In this document: piece after piece, positions 1 through 6,097 of the stretch
Layout of the letters: each line of letters opens with the position of its first letter
Position numbering within the stretch: position 1 is the first letter of the stretch
DNA from: Chloroflexia bacterium
Lineage (GTDB): Bacteria; Chloroflexota; Chloroflexia; QHBQ01; JADMIH01
Direction of reading: 5' to 3'
Length of the DNA stretch: 6,377 nt
Assembly (NCBI GenBank): GCA_025927935.1
Contig: JAICKM010000414.1
Coordinates: 1 to 6,377 of the forward strand
Translations under genes and position numbers: made by a program
The notes under the pieces: model-generated
Database searches by the model: none
Seen by the model: the letters and a program-made list of their open reading frames with translations, nothing else
What the model was told of the DNA's origin: nothing

Positions 1-192
1 ATCACGGGCCTTACTGATCAGCCCGTAGAGCGCCGCCTGATCGGCCACCGGCCCGATCAAGATTGTATCGCCATCTGCGCCGGCCTCGATGGTGAACCCG
101 TTAAACCAGACCGACCATTGCCCGTCGAGTACGCCGCGCACGCGGATCTGGTAGTAGCTGGGCTGTGAAGCTATCCGCTTGTTCGTATCCAT
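1..192 (-). CDS. Small conserved protein of unknown function, N-terminal part (cut by window edge)
   Basis: Reading leftward from the ATG at 192-190 gives 64 uninterrupted codons that run off the left edge. The frame begins MDTNKRIASQPSYYQIRVRG and later reads DGDTILIGPVADQAALYGL. I recognise the pattern 'YxIRVxGxLxxxWSxWFxG...GDTxLxGPVxDQAALxGLxxKxRD' from short (about 70-80 aa) uncharacterised proteins common in Chloroflexota and Actinobacteria, often next to ABC transporter genes. If so, only about 5-15 residues are missing. There is no signal peptide or membrane segment, so it is probably a small soluble beta-rich protein. A purine stretch (AGAAAGAAG, 200-208) sits 7 bases before the ATG as a weak ribosome binding site. 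It is co-directional with the permease 71 bases upstream, so it may be the last gene of the ABC operon. The overlapping frame starting at the ATG at 199 is arginine-rich and less protein-like. The function is unknown. Confidence 0.75.
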   Translation of the reverse strand, partial: MDTNKRIASQPSYYQIRVRGVLDGQWSVWFNGFTIEAGADGDTILIGPVADQAALYGLISKARD

Positions 193-216
193 GCCGCATC
201 TTCTTTCTAGATCCAG

Positions 217-253
217 GCACCAGGCGGGCCGCAAGTGCCGGCCCGCCTGGTGC
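217..253 (-). terminator. Perfect 15-bp hairpin between permease and small gene (attenuator or weak terminator)
   Basis: The arms 217-231 and 239-253 are perfectly complementary (GCACCAGGCGGGCCG with CGGCCCGCCTGGTGC) around a 7-base loop. The hairpin starts 11 bases after the permease stop and ends 25 bases before the small gene's ATG. The leftward transcript continues into CTGGATCTAGAAAG with no U-run, so it is not a classical intrinsic terminator. It may partly stop transcription, protect the 3' end of the permease message, or set the expression ratio between the ABC genes and the small gene. The hairpin is seen directly; its role is inferred. Confidence 0.5.
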
Positions 254-263
254 TCCGGTCCGT

Positions 264-1109
264 TTAAAGCGCCCGGTGCGCGAACTGCCGGAGGGCCACA
301 CCGGTGAAGAGTACGCACCAGGCCAGCGTCGCCAGGATCGGCAGGGCCGGATTCATCGGCGGCGTGAGGCCAAGCGCCAGCCCGCCCGCCATCTGGCGCA
401 GGGCTTCCGGCAAGAAGTTCAACACCGGCGCGAGGGTAACCCCGCCCAGGCCGATGCCCAGCCAGACGACCATGGCAATACTCAGCATCGGCGGGCGCTG
501 GTCGAACAGCACGCCCAACAGCAGCAAAAGCGTCAGGAAGAAGAGCAACTGGAGGCCGATCAGGCCCAACCCGGCCACGAAGGGCAGCACCGCGAGCGGA
601 TGCCCGGCGGCCAGGGACACTTCGCCATAGGCCACAGCGCCCGGAATTACCAGCATGAAAAGGCCGAAACCGGCGGCATTGGCAAGTAGCTTGGAGAGGA
701 TAAAGGCCGGGCGCGAGAGCGGTTTGGACAGCACCCATGCCGCCGTGCCGCTCTGCTTCTCGCCGAGCACCGAGTCCATCATAAGCTGGATAACCCCGCT
801 CGGCCCGAACAGCCCGATCAAGGCGAAAAAGCTCAACAGCGCCGTGGCGTAGGGGGCATCCATGCCGGACACGGCGAGCGCCCCGGTTTCGAGTTGGAGC
901 TTGCCCTGGCTGATCAGAACCACGGCCAGGTAGCCGTTCAGGCCGCCTACCCAGAGCAGCAGTTGCCACAGCCAGCGGCGGGTATGGAACCAGGCGCCCA
1001 GTTCCTTGCGCATCATGTTGCTCATGCCGCTGAGCAGCGCCCGGTGATGCACGGGCTGTAGCGCCACGTGCTCGGCGGCATTGGTTTGCAGGGTCATGTT
1101 AGCGGCCAT
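264..1109 (-). CDS. ABC-2 type transporter permease
   Basis: This 281-residue integral membrane protein is the channel half of an ABC transporter and pairs with the ATPase encoded just upstream. Hydrophobic segments lie at about residues 47-67, 86-110, 138-160, 171-201, 209-230 and 257-275, giving the six-helix ABC-2 layout. Residues 1-45 form a cytoplasmic N-terminus with an MMRKELGAWFHTRRW segment, typical of the amphipathic start of these permeases. The loop at about 114-143 (LGEKQSGTAAWVLSKPLSR, then FILSKLLA) is the usual ABC-2 motif 'E+..GT...L..P+.R..+..sK'. I chose the ATG at 1109 because GGAAGGGAG lies 8 bases upstream (1118-1126). This start overlaps the ATPase stop by 11 bases, implying translational coupling. 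A longer in-frame start at 1145 would run further into the ATPase gene and has no such site. The substrate cannot be read from the sequence. The absence of a binding protein favours export. Confidence 0.9.
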   Translation of the reverse strand: MAANMTLQTNAAEHVALQPVHHRALLSGMSNMMRKELGAWFHTRRWLWQLLLWVGGLNGYLAVVLISQGKLQLETGALAVSGMDAPYATALLSFFALIGLFGPSGVIQLMMDSVLGEKQSGTAAWVLSKPLSRPAFILSKLLANAAGFGLFMLVIPGAVAYGEVSLAAGHPLAVLPFVAGLGLIGLQLLFFLTLLLLLGVLFDQRPPMLSIAMVVWLGIGLGGVTLAPVLNFLPEALRQMAGGLALGLTPPMNPALPILATLAWCVLFTGVALRQFAHRAL

Positions 1110-2070
1110 TGTGGTTGCTCCCTTCCATGAGGCGGAGGAACACATCCTCCAGGTTCTGTGTCTGGCGCCCGAAGGCGGTCACGGTCACGTTGCGGTCCGC
1201 GCTGATCAGGCCCAGCAGGTGGGCTTCGGCGGCAGCTTCGTCGGTCACGCTTACCCGCCAGGTGATTTGCCCATCCTGCTGCATGGCGGCAAGATCGTGG
1301 ACCCACGGTTGGGCGGCCACGCGAGCCTGGGCCGCCGCCGGGTTCCCTTTGATGGCGACGGTGTAGACGGTGGTGCCGTTGCCTCGTCCCAGGAGATCAG
1401 CAATCGGGGCCTCGGCCACGAGCCGGCCGTGGTTCAGGATAGCAACCCGATCGCTGACCCGCTGCACGTCGTCCAGCAGGTGCGTCGAGTAGAAGATGGT
1501 GGTGTGTTTGCGCAGGCGCTCCATGATCGTCAGCACGTCGTGGCGGCCCTGCGGGTCGAGTGCGGCGGCGGGTTCGTCCAGAATCAGCAGATCGGGATAG
1601 TTGATCTGCGCCTGGGCGATGCCCAGCCGCTGCCGCTCGCCGCCGGAGAAGCCACGGATCGGCCGGTCGGCCTTATCCGCCAGCCCGACCAGGTCCAGCA
1701 TCTCGGCGATGCGGGCGGTAATCTGGCGGGTTGGGCCGGTGTAAAAGAAACGCGCCGTGAAGTCCAGCGTCTCGCGGGCCGTCATATAGTCGTAGAAGCG
1801 CGGGTCCTGGGCCAGGTAGCCCACCCGCGTGCGAATGGTGACATTGTCCTGCACGATGTCCTGTCCGAAGACGGTGGCGCTGCCGCCGGTCGGCTGGATC
1901 AGCCCCAGCAACAGCTTGATCGTGGTGCTCTTGCCGGCGCCGTTCGCGCCGAGAAAGCCGAAGATTGAGTGCTTCGGTACGTTGAGGTTGAGTCCGTCCA
2001 GGGCGCGCACGCCCGCGTACTCTTTGCTCAGGTCGTGAGTCTGAATGACCATCGTTTCCGCGTGGTTCAT
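1099..2070 (-). CDS. ABC transporter ATP-binding protein (ABC-2 / drug-export type)
   Basis: This 323-residue cytoplasmic ATPase drives the adjacent permease. All nucleotide-binding motifs are present in order: Walker A GANGAGKST (41-49), Q-loop YLAQDP (Gln88), signature FSGGERQ (141-147), Walker B LLILDEP (161-167) followed by the D-loop AALD, and the H-loop STH (His197). The signature begins with Phe instead of Leu, which is common in this export subfamily. Residues from about 225 to 323 form a C-terminal extension ending FGRQTQNLEDVFLRLMEG. This resembles the DUF4162-type tail of CcmA/DrrA-like ATPases ('sLEdvFlrlt'). The ATG at 2070 is preferred because GGGAGG (2080-2085) lies 9 bases upstream. 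A TTG at 2103 would extend it by 11 unconvincing residues, and that extension overlaps the Shine-Dalgarno. It is the first gene of the leftward operon and overlaps the permease by 11 bases. The transported compound is unknown. Confidence 0.95.
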   Translation of the reverse strand: MNHAETMVIQTHDLSKEYAGVRALDGLNLNVPKHSIFGFLGANGAGKSTTIKLLLGLIQPTGGSATVFGQDIVQDNVTIRTRVGYLAQDPRFYDYMTARETLDFTARFFYTGPTRQITARIAEMLDLVGLADKADRPIRGFSGGERQRLGIAQAQINYPDLLILDEPAAALDPQGRHDVLTIMERLRKHTTIFYSTHLLDDVQRVSDRVAILNHGRLVAEAPIADLLGRGNGTTVYTVAIKGNPAAAQARVAAQPWVHDLAAMQQDGQITWRVSVTDEAAAEAHLLGLISADRNVTVTAFGRQTQNLEDVFLRLMEGSNHNGR

Positions 2071-2079
2071 GTGTGATTG

Positions 2080-2085
2080 CCTCCC
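2080..2085 (-). promoter_or_regulatory. Ribosome binding site of the ABC ATPase
   Basis: On the minus strand this reads GGGAGG, 9 bases before the ATG at 2070. It is the strongest Shine-Dalgarno match near the gene and decides the start against the upstream TTG at 2103. Confidence 0.7.
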
Positions 2086-2105
2086 TGTATCATGCTCTGT
2101 CAATG

Positions 2106-2122
2106 CGGGCGCCCCGCGCCCG
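2106..2122. repeat. Short GC hairpin in the ABC operon leader
   Basis: CGGGCGC (2106-2112) pairs perfectly with GCGCCCG (2116-2122) across a 3-base loop. It sits about 20 bases upstream of the ATPase ribosome binding site, so a leftward transcript that starts further right would carry it in its leader. Its small size and high GC mean it could occur by chance. Confidence 0.3.
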
Positions 2123-2210
2123 GAGTAATACGCTCGGTTAGTGGCCCGCTTGCGGTTGCCTCGCTTGGCATTCGCCTTGGCGGCTGGTGGTTTTACTGTA
2201 TGCGGCGAAA

Positions 2211-2250
2211 GGGGGAGCGCGCATCCCCCACGAGGGCGCCGGACGGGGGA
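2211..2250. repeat. Alternating GGGGGA / TCCCCC / GGGGGA blocks
   Basis: GGGGGA occurs at 2211-2216 and 2245-2250, with TCCCCC at 2224-2229 between them. The middle block can pair with either flank, with a 7-base or a 15-base loop, so two mutually exclusive hairpins are possible. As DNA, the blocks could equally be three copies of a hexamer in mixed orientation. E. coli MalT binds asymmetric GGGGAT/GAGG-type boxes, so binding by the MalT-like regulator of this window is conceivable but only an inference. Confidence 0.35.
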
Positions 2251-2252
2251 TT

Positions 2253-2281
2253 TTGGCGAAATAGGGAGAACTCCCTATGCC
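2253..2281 (+). promoter_or_regulatory. Possible sigma70-type promoter of the SnoaL-like gene
   Basis: TTGGCG (2253-2258, 4 of 6 match to TTGACA) and TATGCC (2276-2281, 3 of 6 match to TATAAT) are separated by exactly 17 bases. That would give a leader of about 80 bases before the ATG at 2371. The -10 match is weak. The main reason to list it is that a perfect palindrome fills the spacer and overlaps the -10. Confidence 0.3.
2261..2278. repeat. Perfect 18-base palindromic operator candidate
   Basis: ATAGGGAG-AA-CTCCCTAT is a perfect 8-bp inverted repeat with a 2-base centre, lying about 93 bases before the SnoaL-like start codon. Its size and symmetry fit the operator of a dimeric repressor or activator. 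If the promoter proposed at 2253-2281 is real, the palindrome lies between and partly over its elements. In RNA it would be only a tight stem with a 2-base loop, so a DNA-binding role is more likely. No family could be assigned from memory. Confidence 0.45.
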
Positions 2282-2354
2282 CGGCGATTCCCGGTGCGCT
2301 AGAGTAGCAGTAGGAAGTTACATGAGGCCCGCAGCGCTGGGTAGTGAAATTACT

Positions 2355-2362
2355 AAGGAGGT
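2355..2362 (+). promoter_or_regulatory. Strong ribosome binding site of the SnoaL-like gene
   Basis: AAGGAGGT is an essentially full anti-16S match, 8 bases before the ATG at 2371. It fixes the start there and not at the in-frame upstream codon at 2344, which would place this site inside the coding sequence. Confidence 0.85.
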
Positions 2363-2370
2363 TACTTACC

Positions 2371-2805
2371 ATGTCCGCAGCAGAGAACAAGGCGTTTGTC
2401 CGCCAGTGGGTTGAGGATGTCTGGAACGGGGGCAAACTGGCGCGTATCGATGAAGTCATCGCGCCCGACTACGTGATGCACAGCCCCGGCGCGCCCGATG
2501 TCACGGGGCCGGAGGGCTTCCGGCACTATGTCACCATGTACCGAGCCGCCCTGCCCGATCTGCATATGGTCATTGAAGACATGGTCGCCGAGGGCGACAA
2601 AGTGGCGTGGCGCGTCGCCACACAGGGGCACCAGACCGGCCCGCTGATGGCGTTGCCTCCGACGGGTCGTTCCGCGACCGTCGCCGTGACGATCATCAGC
2701 CGCTTTGCGAACGGCCGGTGGGCGGAAGACTGGGTGCTGGTTGATATGTTCGGCATGCTGCAACAATTGGGCGCGATTCCCGCGCCTGCCGGGTCCGGCG
2801 TCTAA
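2371..2805 (+). CDS. SnoaL-like / ester cyclase family protein (NTF2 fold)
   Basis: This 144-residue soluble protein has the hallmarks of the SnoaL-like polyketide-cyclase/NTF2 superfamily. An N-terminal helix carries the pattern 'NKxxVRxWxEDVWNxG' (6-21), followed by IDEVIAPDYVMHSP (26-39). Next comes GPEGFRHYVTMYRAALPDLH (46-65), then the curved-sheet strands IEDMVAEGDKVAWRVATQG (68-86) and the C-terminal WVLVDMFGMLQQLGAIP (121-137). Asp125 in VDMFGMLQQLG sits where SnoaL-type cyclases carry their catalytic acid, and His37 and Arg81 line the expected pocket. The length is normal for the family. There is no signal peptide, so it is cytoplasmic. Many family members are uncharacterised: they may be cyclases, hydrolases or isomerases, or merely bind small hydrophobic ligands, so no reaction is assigned. 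It is monocistronic here, divergent from the ABC operon and convergent with the regulator. It may act on the same compound that the transporter handles. Confidence 0.88.
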   Translation: MSAAENKAFVRQWVEDVWNGGKLARIDEVIAPDYVMHSPGAPDVTGPEGFRHYVTMYRAALPDLHMVIEDMVAEGDKVAWRVATQGHQTGPLMALPPTGRSATVAVTIISRFANGRWAEDWVLVDMFGMLQQLGAIPAPAGSGV

Positions 2806-2814
2806 CTCCCGCTA

Positions 2815-2830
2815 CCGGGCAGTTGCCCGG
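2815..2830 (+). terminator. First hairpin after the SnoaL-like gene
   Basis: CCGGGCA (2815-2821) pairs with TGCCCGG (2824-2830), leaving a 2-base centre (a 4-base loop if the closing pair opens). It begins 10 bases after the stop codon. No U-run follows, so any termination would be weak or factor-assisted. Confidence 0.4.
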
Positions 2831-2849
2831 CGCGGCGCGCCTGCGATCG

Positions 2850-2875
2850 TGCCACCTGCCGTCCGGCAGGTGGCA
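2850..2875. terminator. Strong hairpin between convergent genes (likely shared terminator)
   Basis: TGCCACCTGCCG (2850-2861) and CGGCAGGTGGCA (2864-2875) are perfectly complementary, giving an 11-12 bp stem. It lies 44 bases after the SnoaL-like stop and 38 bases past the regulator's stop on the other strand. Its place between two converging genes fits a bidirectional terminator. The rightward transcript continues TGTTCG and the leftward CGATCG, so U-runs are absent on both sides. Confidence 0.55.
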
Positions 2876-2913
2876 TGTTCGCGCGGGTCTGGCCGGGTTG
2901 CCTCAGAGTTGGA

Positions 2914-5900
2914 TTAGATGAGGTGCAACGCGCGGGCGCGGTCCACAGCCTCGGCGCGGCTGTGGACATCGAGCTTGCCGTAGATGTTCTTGAGGTGGGT
3001 CTTGACGGTGCTGGTGCCGACGACCAGTGTGCCGGCGATCTCCGGCGCGGAGAGGCCCGCCACCAGCAGGCGCAACACGGCGCGCTCGCGCTCGCTGAGC
3101 GGTTCGACAAGCGCCGGAGCCGGCCCGACGGTGGACGGGGCGGGCGCCTGCGGACCCCCGCGGGTGGGACCGGCAGCCTCGAAGGCCGCCAGGAGCTTGC
3201 GGGTATAGGCGGGGGTGATGCCGCGCGCCCGCGCCTGGCGCAGCACAGGTACCAGCGGTGCGCCCTCGTCCAGGAAGACGCGCATGTAGCCTTCCGGCTC
3301 TGCCAGAGTCAGGGCTTCAGCCAGCGCGGCCAATGCGTGCGCCGGCTGTCCTTGTGCGGCCCAGGCGATCGCCTGCAAGACGCGCAGTTGGATGATCGTG
3401 CGCGTGCGCCCAACCGTGTTCGCCGTTTCATGCAGCTCAGTCAGCACATCCAGGGCGGCGTCCGGCCGGCCCGCCGCCAGGCGGATGCGGGCGATCATCA
3501 GCAAATCGCCGTCCCGGCGGTAGGGCACCGGGTTGCCGGGACCGGCCAGATACTGCGTGACCCAGCGCTCGGCGGCGTCGAGGTTGCCGCCGGCCAGCGC
3601 GGCGCGCACGGCAAGTCGCTCCAGCAATTGCTCCAGCAGTGGCATGGCGCCGGGGTACGCGAGCCGACGCCCGGTCTCCTCGGCCCGCGCGAAGACGGCC
3701 TGCACGGCGCTGAGGTCGCCGCGCGCCTGGTGGACATGGGCGAGTTCGCTATACGCCAGCATGACGCGCGAGTCGCCGCCGAGTTCGAGCAGGGCGATCC
3801 CGCGGTCGAGGTGTTCGCGGGCGCCGGCCAGGTCGTTCCATTCGCACGCGACAATGCCCATGCCGGTGTGGGCCAGACCCATCAACGGCTGGTCGCGCAG
3901 GTCGTCGAGTTGCAGCGCCCGGCGGCATGTCCCAGCAGCTTGGCGGAGCCGGCCTTGCTGGATTTCGATGGTTGCCAGGTTGATCAGTGCGGTAAGGGCC
4001 AGGAAGGGATTGCCCGCCGCCCGGCTCGCCGCTTCCGCCTCCGCAAAGGCATCATAGGCAGCGGGAAAATCTTCGGCTATCGTATAGGCCTGGGCCAGAA
4101 ACAGTGTACTCGCAATGTGTTTGCCGGCAGTCGTCTCCGGCCAGAGCGTCCGTGCCTGCTGCAACAGCGCAATGGTCCGCGCGACATCGCCCCGGCTCCC
4201 GGCCACATACGCAAAGACAGTGGCTATATCCCCCAATAGGGCGCGCGTGGCGGGTTCGGCGGCTGCCGCATCGGCGCCATCCGGTTGTAGCATTCGCTGG
4301 GCAGTTTGCGCGTATTGCGCGGCGGTATCTAGCCGGCCCACGGCTGCCAGTGCCCAGGCGTAATCGACGCTAAGTTGCGGTTGCCCGTGGATCAGGTCTT
4401 CCGGCAGGGCTGCAAACCAGCGTAAAAGGACGGGCATATCGCCGGGCGGCAAGACCCCTTGCACTTTAGCGTGGATCAGCCGGCCGGCGCGGTCGTAGTC
4501 GGCCCCGGCCAGGGCGTGCTCCATCGCGTCGGCCAGGTAACCGTTGGTTTCGTACCAGGTCGCGGCCCTACGATGCAGGGTCGCCGCGATCGCGCCGCCG
4601 TCGCCCGTCAACAGGCGCCCGCGCAGGACTTCGGCAAAGAGGTGATGGTAGCGATACCAGCGGCGGTCATTGTCCAGCGGCACCAGGAACAGGTTGGCCC
4701 GCTCCAGTTCCTCCAGCAACGGCTGGCTGTAGGAGTGCTGGTCGAAGGTGGCGCCCGGTGGAGGGCCGGCTTCGTCGTTCCCCAACAGGACGGCATCGCA
4801 CAGCGGCCCGCACATGCGCTCCAGGATGGCAGTTTGCAGCAAGAACGTTTGCAGGTGATCGGGCTGGCGGGCAAAGACCTCCTCGGCCAGGTAATCCACG
4901 ATGAAACGGTTGCTGCCGGTGAACGCCTGGATGAAGCCGCCGGTATCGGCGCGATCCTGCATCGCCAGCGCGGCTAGTTGCAGCCCGGCAATCCAGCCCT
5001 CGGTGCGGGCCTCCAGGGCCGCGATATCAGCAGGTGCCAGGGGCAGGCCCATCACTTCGGTGAGGAATGCGGCGGCTTCCTCCGCCGTGAAGCGCAGATC
5101 GGCGGCGCGCAGTTCGGTCAAGGCGCGCCGGGCACGCAGCCGGGCCAGGGGCAGGGCCGGGTCCTCGCGGCTGGCGACGACCAGATGCAGGGCCGGCGGC
5201 AGGTGCTCCAGCAGGAAGGTCATCACGTCGCGGATGGCCGTCCCTTCCAGCACATGGTAATCGTCGAGCACCAGGATGCTGCCGGCGGGCAGCGCGACCA
5301 GTTCATTGGCGAGTCCGGCCAGCAGCACGGGCAGCGGTGGGGGTTGCGGCGTTTGCAAGAGCAACGCCGTGGTGGCCGCCGCACCAGGGGCGAGGGTCTG
5401 TAGCGCGGCGACGAGGTAGCGCAAGAACACACCCGGATCGCGGTCGCCCGCATCGAGCGAGAGCCAGGCGACCATCCGCGGACTATGTTGCAGCCAGTCG
5501 CCCAGCAACGTGGTTTTGCCGGAGCCGGCGGGCGCGGAAATCAAGGTGAGCCGGCCGGCCAGTCCCCCATCGAGGCGGGCCAGCAGGCGGGGCCGCGGCA
5601 CCAGGCTGCCATGGGGCTGGGGGATGTACAGCTTGGTCGCCAGGAGAGGCAGCGGCGCTGGGACCGGGGCCCGCGCCGGCCCCAGTGGGGCACGTTGCGG
5701 CTCGGGCGCCGGGGACTCTTCCGTATCAGCAGTAGGGCGCGCGAGCGTGGCGGCCGCCGCCAGGAGCCGATCCGGAGTGAGGTCGGCGGCTTTACCCAGG
5801 TAGACTTTGCGTAGCGTGCTGCCGTGCCGCCGGTAGGCGTACCAGTAGGCTCTGCCCGCCTTCTGCTCGCGCCGCGCCGTGAAGTGCTGCGGCCCGGAGG

Positions 5901-6036
5901 CGAAATGGAAGCGGGTGGTGCCCGGCGCGGCCAGCCACTGCCACCAGACCGCGCTGCCGACCGGGATCGGTGGCGTGTCCGTCCCGTCCGCCTGGGTAAG
6001 CAGTCCATCGGCCACTACCGGAACATCGTGTGCCAT
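2914..6036 (-). CDS. MalT-like ATP-dependent LuxR-family transcriptional regulator (LAL type)
   Basis: This 1,040-residue protein is a large signal-responsive activator. Domains in order: residues 1-95 form an N-terminal domain with SAVWWQWLA and RAYWYAYRRHGSTLRKVYLG; about 100-132 is a Pro/Ala-rich linker. An STAND-type NTPase follows, opening with ATKLYIPQP (133-141) and carrying Walker A APAGSGKTT (168-176), Walker B ILVLDDYH (254-261) and the sensor-like VVASRED (286-292). The segment RTEGWIAGLQLAALAM (344-359) and WYRYHHLFAEVLRGRL (460-475) are typical of MalT-like proteins. Residues about 480-940 are helical TPR-like repeats, ending with EPEGYMRVFLDEG (913-925), a family hallmark. The C-terminal LuxR helix-turn-helix is at 978-1040 (LSERERAVLRLLVAGLSAPE, then STVKTHLKNIYGKL). 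ATP and an inducer bound by the repeats normally drive oligomerisation and DNA binding; the ligand here is unknown. The ATG at 6036 (GAGG 4 bases upstream) is preferred over the GTG at 6087, which lies inside the candidate promoter. The gene is intact. Confidence 0.93.
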   Translation of the reverse strand: MAHDVPVVADGLLTQADGTDTPPIPVGSAVWWQWLAAPGTTRFHFASGPQHFTARREQKAGRAYWYAYRRHGSTLRKVYLGKAADLTPDRLLAAAATLARPTADTEESPAPEPQRAPLGPARAPVPAPLPLLATKLYIPQPHGSLVPRPRLLARLDGGLAGRLTLISAPAGSGKTTLLGDWLQHSPRMVAWLSLDAGDRDPGVFLRYLVAALQTLAPGAAATTALLLQTPQPPPLPVLLAGLANELVALPAGSILVLDDYHVLEGTAIRDVMTFLLEHLPPALHLVVASREDPALPLARLRARRALTELRAADLRFTAEEAAAFLTEVMGLPLAPADIAALEARTEGWIAGLQLAALAMQDRADTGGFIQAFTGSNRFIVDYLAEEVFARQPDHLQTFLLQTAILERMCGPLCDAVLLGNDEAGPPPGATFDQHSYSQPLLEELERANLFLVPLDNDRRWYRYHHLFAEVLRGRLLTGDGGAIAATLHRRAATWYETNGYLADAMEHALAGADYDRAGRLIHAKVQGVLPPGDMPVLLRWFAALPEDLIHGQPQLSVDYAWALAAVGRLDTAAQYAQTAQRMLQPDGADAAAAEPATRALLGDIATVFAYVAGSRGDVARTIALLQQARTLWPETTAGKHIASTLFLAQAYTIAEDFPAAYDAFAEAEAASRAAGNPFLALTALINLATIEIQQGRLRQAAGTCRRALQLDDLRDQPLMGLAHTGMGIVACEWNDLAGAREHLDRGIALLELGGDSRVMLAYSELAHVHQARGDLSAVQAVFARAEETGRRLAYPGAMPLLEQLLERLAVRAALAGGNLDAAERWVTQYLAGPGNPVPYRRDGDLLMIARIRLAAGRPDAALDVLTELHETANTVGRTRTIIQLRVLQAIAWAAQGQPAHALAALAEALTLAEPEGYMRVFLDEGAPLVPVLRQARARGITPAYTRKLLAAFEAAGPTRGGPQAPAPSTVGPAPALVEPLSERERAVLRLLVAGLSAPEIAGTLVVGTSTVKTHLKNIYGKLDVHSRAEAVDRARALHLI

Positions 6037-6062
6037 GGCGCCTCGTCGTGCGATAGGGTGGG

Positions 6063-6097
6063 TTTGGGTAACATGGGTATAGCACACTTTGGGTAAC
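6063..6097. repeat. 10-base direct repeat TTTGGGTAAC at the regulator promoter
   Basis: TTTGGGTAAC occurs exactly at 6063-6072 and again at 6088-6097, 25 bases apart. On the minus strand these are GTTACCCAAA copies. One lies in the spacer of the proposed promoter and the other at the predicted transcription start. That arrangement fits tandem binding sites of a regulator, possibly autoregulation by the LuxR-type protein itself, whose MalT-like relatives bind direct asymmetric sites cooperatively. The repeat is seen directly; its role is inferred. Confidence 0.5.

Larger units (their letters stand above)
2071..2370. other. Divergent intergenic control region (ABC operon / SnoaL-like gene)
   Basis: These 300 bases separate the leftward ATPase start from the rightward SnoaL-like start and show no convincing coding frame. 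Contents: the ATPase ribosome binding site; a 7-bp hairpin at 2106-2122; GGGGGA/TCCCCC/GGGGGA blocks at 2211-2250; a perfect palindrome at 2261-2278 inside a possible rightward promoter; and the rightward ribosome binding site at 2355-2362. I could not find a convincing leftward promoter. The nearest thing is TATTAC (2130-2125 on the minus strand), which lacks a good -35 hexamer. Confidence 0.7.

Noticed and set aside
101..301. Leftward 66-codon frame across the permease end and small gene start
   Set aside because: It crosses the intergenic hairpin and its product is Arg/Pro-rich and unstructured. The frame starting at 192 gives a recognisable protein instead.
165..689. Rightward open frame opposite the permease
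   Set aside because: The product is extremely rich in Gln, Arg and Glu and lies on the complement of membrane-segment codons, so it is a shadow of the permease.
1081..1968. Rightward open frame (295 codons) opposite the ABC ATPase
   Set aside because: It is antisense to a gene with every ABC motif intact, has no family resemblance and no ribosome binding site worth noting, and is a GC-composition artefact.
2098..2103. Perfect TTGACA hexamer on the minus strand just upstream of the ATPase
   Set aside because: A -10 at the correct spacing would fall on the Shine-Dalgarno and start codon (GCAATC, no match), so it cannot be the promoter of this gene from its proper start.
2077..2307. Rightward frame in the divergent intergenic region
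   Set aside because: It begins at a non-ATG codon without a ribosome binding site, runs through the palindrome and G-run blocks, and has no recognisable composition.
2875..4239. Long rightward open frame (454 codons) opposite the regulator gene
   Set aside because: It lies antisense to an intact, clearly recognisable LuxR-type gene. The product is Gln/Arg/Gly-rich without any domain, as expected for the reverse strand of a GC-rich coding sequence.
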